This document shows, one piece after another, positions 16,695 through 18,330 of a stretch of DNA of 18,330 nucleotides. The DNA lies in the NCBI GenBank assembly GCA_964390795.1, contig CAYMLQ010000077.1, positions 1 to 18,330 of the forward strand, read 5' to 3'. The position numbers were made by a program, and so were the translations under genes. Source of the DNA: CAYMLQ01 sp964390795 (lineage in GTDB: Bacteria > Verrucomicrobiota > Kiritimatiellia > RFP12 > UBA1067). A model generated the notes under the pieces. The model had not been told where the DNA came from. It saw only the letters and a list, made by a program, of their open reading frames with translations, and did no database searches. Numbering within the stretch: the first letter of the stretch is position 1; each line of letters begins with the position of its first letter.

Positions 16695-16737
16695 GAACGG
16701 CTTCTCAATGCGTTCTAAATCCGAAAGGTTGTCACCG

Positions 16738-17931
16738 ATGAAATCAGTTCTCGCTCTGTTCGCAGCCGTCAGCTTGATCTCAACCGCTTGTCTGTCCGCC
16801 GCGGAGTCCGCGCCCTTTGGCGACAAGGTCGCCTTGCGCGGCGATTTCCAAAACGCGCGCCTCACGTTCGAGCGCACGGGCAAGGGCACGGTGGCCTTTC
16901 TCGGCGGGTCGATCACCGAGATGAACGGCTACCGGCCCATGGTGAGCGAACTCTTGCAGAAACGTTTCCACAAGACGGCGTTCACGTTCATCGGCGCGGG
17001 CATTTCCTCGACCTGTTCGACGACCGGCGCGTTCCGTTTCGGCAGCGACGTGCTGGTCAAAGGGCCCGTGGACCTGCTCTTTGTGGAGTTCGCGGTCAAC
17101 GACGACCAGGACGGCCGCCACACCCGCGAGGAGTGCATTCGCGGCATGGAGGGGATTCTGCGCCAAGCGCGGATGGCCAACCCCGCGATGGATATCGTCA
17201 TCACCTTTTTTGTGAACGAGGCCATGCTGAAGACGCTGCAGGAAGGGAAGACGCCGCTGACGGTTGAAGCGCATACGGCGGCGGCAGAGCACTACAGGGT
17301 GCCGACGATCCACCTGGCGAAAGAGGTGGCGGAGCAGATCACGGCGGGCACGCTCACCTGGGGTCAGTACGGCGGCGTTCACCCCGCGCCGTTCGGCAAC
17401 GCCCTCTGCACGCGGATGATCGACGAACTTTTTAACCGCGCGTGGGCCGCGCCGCTGCCGGAGGGCGCCTCAGCGGCTCCCAGCCTGGTGCCGCTGACGC
17501 CGCTCGATCCGCTGAACTACGGCGCGGGACGGTTCGTCAACCCCGCCGACGCGAAGGTCAAGCAGGGCTGGACGCTGGGCGTGCCGGAGTGGAAGAGTCT
17601 GCCCGGCGGGAAGCGCGAGCGGTTCACAGCCCTTCCGATGCTCTGCGCGACCGAGCCCGGGGCCGAACTCGCGCTGGCCTTCGAGGGTACGGCGGTGGGG
17701 GCGTACATCGCGGCCGGGCCGGACGCGGGTGTCGCCGAGGCGAGCATCGACGGCGGCCCGTTCGAGCGGGTGAACCTGCTTCACGCCTACAGCAAAGGCC
17801 TGCATTATCCGCGCACGGTCATGCTGGGTGCGGGCCTTCAGCCGGGCCCGCACACGCTGACTCTGCGCATCGCGGCCGAAACCCAGGGCACGGGACACGC
17901 CATGCGCATCATGCAGTTTGTGGCGAACTGA
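16738..17931 (+). CDS. Secreted SGNH/GDSL-type hydrolase with C-terminal beta-sandwich-like domain
   Basis: A 397-aa exported protein. ATG 16738 was chosen because the signal peptide (MKSVLALFAAVSLISTACLS) starts there, with AAAGG at 16724-16728 upstream. Cys18 in STAC is a marginal lipobox, so a lipoprotein is possible. The SGNH fold gives the nucleophile Ser58 in FLGGSITE (block I), Asn121 in EFAVNDD (block III) and His215 in GGVHPAPFGN (block V); the usual Asp three residues before the His is Gly here. Residues from about 250 to the end (TLGVPEW, EGTAVGAYIAAGPDAG, GPHTLTLRI) look like a carbohydrate-esterase-associated beta-sandwich. A role in removing acyl groups from polysaccharides in the periplasm is inference. 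It converges on the aminotransferase gene with only 10 nt between the stops. Confidence 0.88.
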   Translation: MKSVLALFAAVSLISTACLSAAESAPFGDKVALRGDFQNARLTFERTGKGTVAFLGGSITEMNGYRPMVSELLQKRFHKTAFTFIGAGISSTCSTTGAFRFGSDVLVKGPVDLLFVEFAVNDDQDGRHTREECIRGMEGILRQARMANPAMDIVITFFVNEAMLKTLQEGKTPLTVEAHTAAAEHYRVPTIHLAKEVAEQITAGTLTWGQYGGVHPAPFGNALCTRMIDELFNRAWAAPLPEGASAAPSLVPLTPLDPLNYGAGRFVNPADAKVKQGWTLGVPEWKSLPGGKRERFTALPMLCATEPGAELALAFEGTAVGAYIAAGPDAGVAEASIDGGPFERVNLLHAYSKGLHYPRTVMLGAGLQPGPHTLTLRIAAETQGTGHAMRIMQFVAN

Positions 17932-17941
17932 GGCTTCGGGC

Positions 17942-18330
17942 TCAGAGCTTCTTGATGAAGTCCGAAATGCGGTCCATGGCCTCTTTGAGCTGATCCATGC
18001 CTGTGGCATAGGCGCAGCGCAGGAAGCCCGCGCCGCACGCGCCAAACGCCGTGCCGGGCACGCAGGCCACGTTGCGCTCGTTGAGCAGCCGCAGGGAGAA
18101 CTCCCGCGCGGAGAGGCCCGTGGAGGCGATCGACGGGAAGACGTAGAACGCGCCGCGCGGCATGAAGCAGTCGAGGCCCATCTCGTTGAGCGAGGCGACC
18201 ACGAAGTTGCGGCGCTGGTGGTAGGACTCGCGCATCTCCGCGATGTCGGCCTCGCCGTGCATGAGCGCTTCGAGGCCGGCGATCTGGCCGGTGGACGAGG
18301 CGCACATCATGCAGTACTGGTGGATCTTCA
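17942..18330 (-). CDS. Class I/II aminotransferase, C-terminal part (5' end beyond window)
   Basis: The last roughly 129 codons of a pyridoxal-phosphate-dependent aminotransferase of fold type I. The frame is open to the window edge (KIHQYCMMCASSTGQ), so the ATG pair at 18310-18305 is internal and not a start. Family features are the ESYHQRRNFVVASLNEMG helix, the PRGAFYVFPSI strand, VPGTAFG and GFLRCAYA, whose Arg normally binds the substrate carboxylate. The PLP-binding lysine lies upstream, outside the window. The exact substrate cannot be told from this part. Confidence 0.93.
   Translation of the reverse strand, partial: KIHQYCMMCASSTGQIAGLEALMHGEADIAEMRESYHQRRNFVVASLNEMGLDCFMPRGAFYVFPSIASTGLSAREFSLRLLNERNVACVPGTAFGACGAGFLRCAYATGMDQLKEAMDRISDFIKKL

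Noticed and set aside
16461..16916. Minus-strand open frame of 151 codons
   Set aside because: It is antisense to the ATPase remnant and the start of the SGNH gene; no motif seen.

Overview
The window is GC-rich bacterial chromosome, densely coding, with many short intergenic repeats. I infer a member of the PVC superphylum, most likely Kiritimatiellota/Lentisphaerota or a relative. The grounds are a glycogen branching enzyme of the eukaryote-like type, a secreted sulfatase-modifying-factor-like protein, a secreted SGNH hydrolase, remnants of a secreted FAD oxidoreductase, and several kinds of small palindromic or tandem repeat between genes. No 16S rRNA or other decisive marker is present, so the placement is inference.

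Layout. (1) 1-5506: the 3' part of gltB, then gltD and pyrG, all on the + strand and closely spaced. These are glutamine-consuming enzymes: glutamate synthase large and small subunits, and CTP synthase. (2) 5614-8068: purC (SAICAR synthetase) followed after 10 nt by a NifA-like sigma-54 activator with GAF, AAA+ and Fis-type HTH domains. (3) 8069-8660: a heptamer tandem repeat, a convergent rubredoxin gene with a readable promoter, an 11-bp triple repeat just upstream of that promoter, and an 89-bp inverted-repeat element. (4) 8676-10178: a secreted coiled-coil plus SUMF1/FGE-domain protein. (5) 10179-10697: about 520 nt without a gene, made of at least five different palindromic or repeat modules. 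(6) 10698-11668 on the - strand: trmB, then tRNA-Lys(CUU) and tRNA-Gly(GCC) with their own promoter and a strong intrinsic terminator. (7) 11837-15839 on the + strand: a small secreted coiled-coil protein, glgA (glycogen synthase) and glgB (eukaryote-like branching enzyme), which look like one operon for glycogen synthesis. (8) 15893-16694: a gene graveyard in which a truncated, frameshifted FAD oxidoreductase is joined through an AT-rich seam to the last 90 codons of an AAA-type ATPase. (9) 16738-17931: a secreted SGNH/GDSL esterase-like protein. (10) 17942-18330 on the - strand: the C-terminal end of a class I/II aminotransferase that runs off the window.

How the genes work together: the left third handles the use of glutamine nitrogen for glutamate, CTP and purines, and the GAF-type sigma-54 activator could report on that status, although nothing here shows its target. 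The glgA-glgB pair elongates and branches glycogen; glgC, glgP and glgX are not in the window. The right end suggests a region of gene loss and rearrangement next to genes for secreted carbohydrate-active proteins. I did not find a convincing undescribed multi-gene system. The most unusual material is the repeat-rich intergenic DNA and the fused gene remnants.
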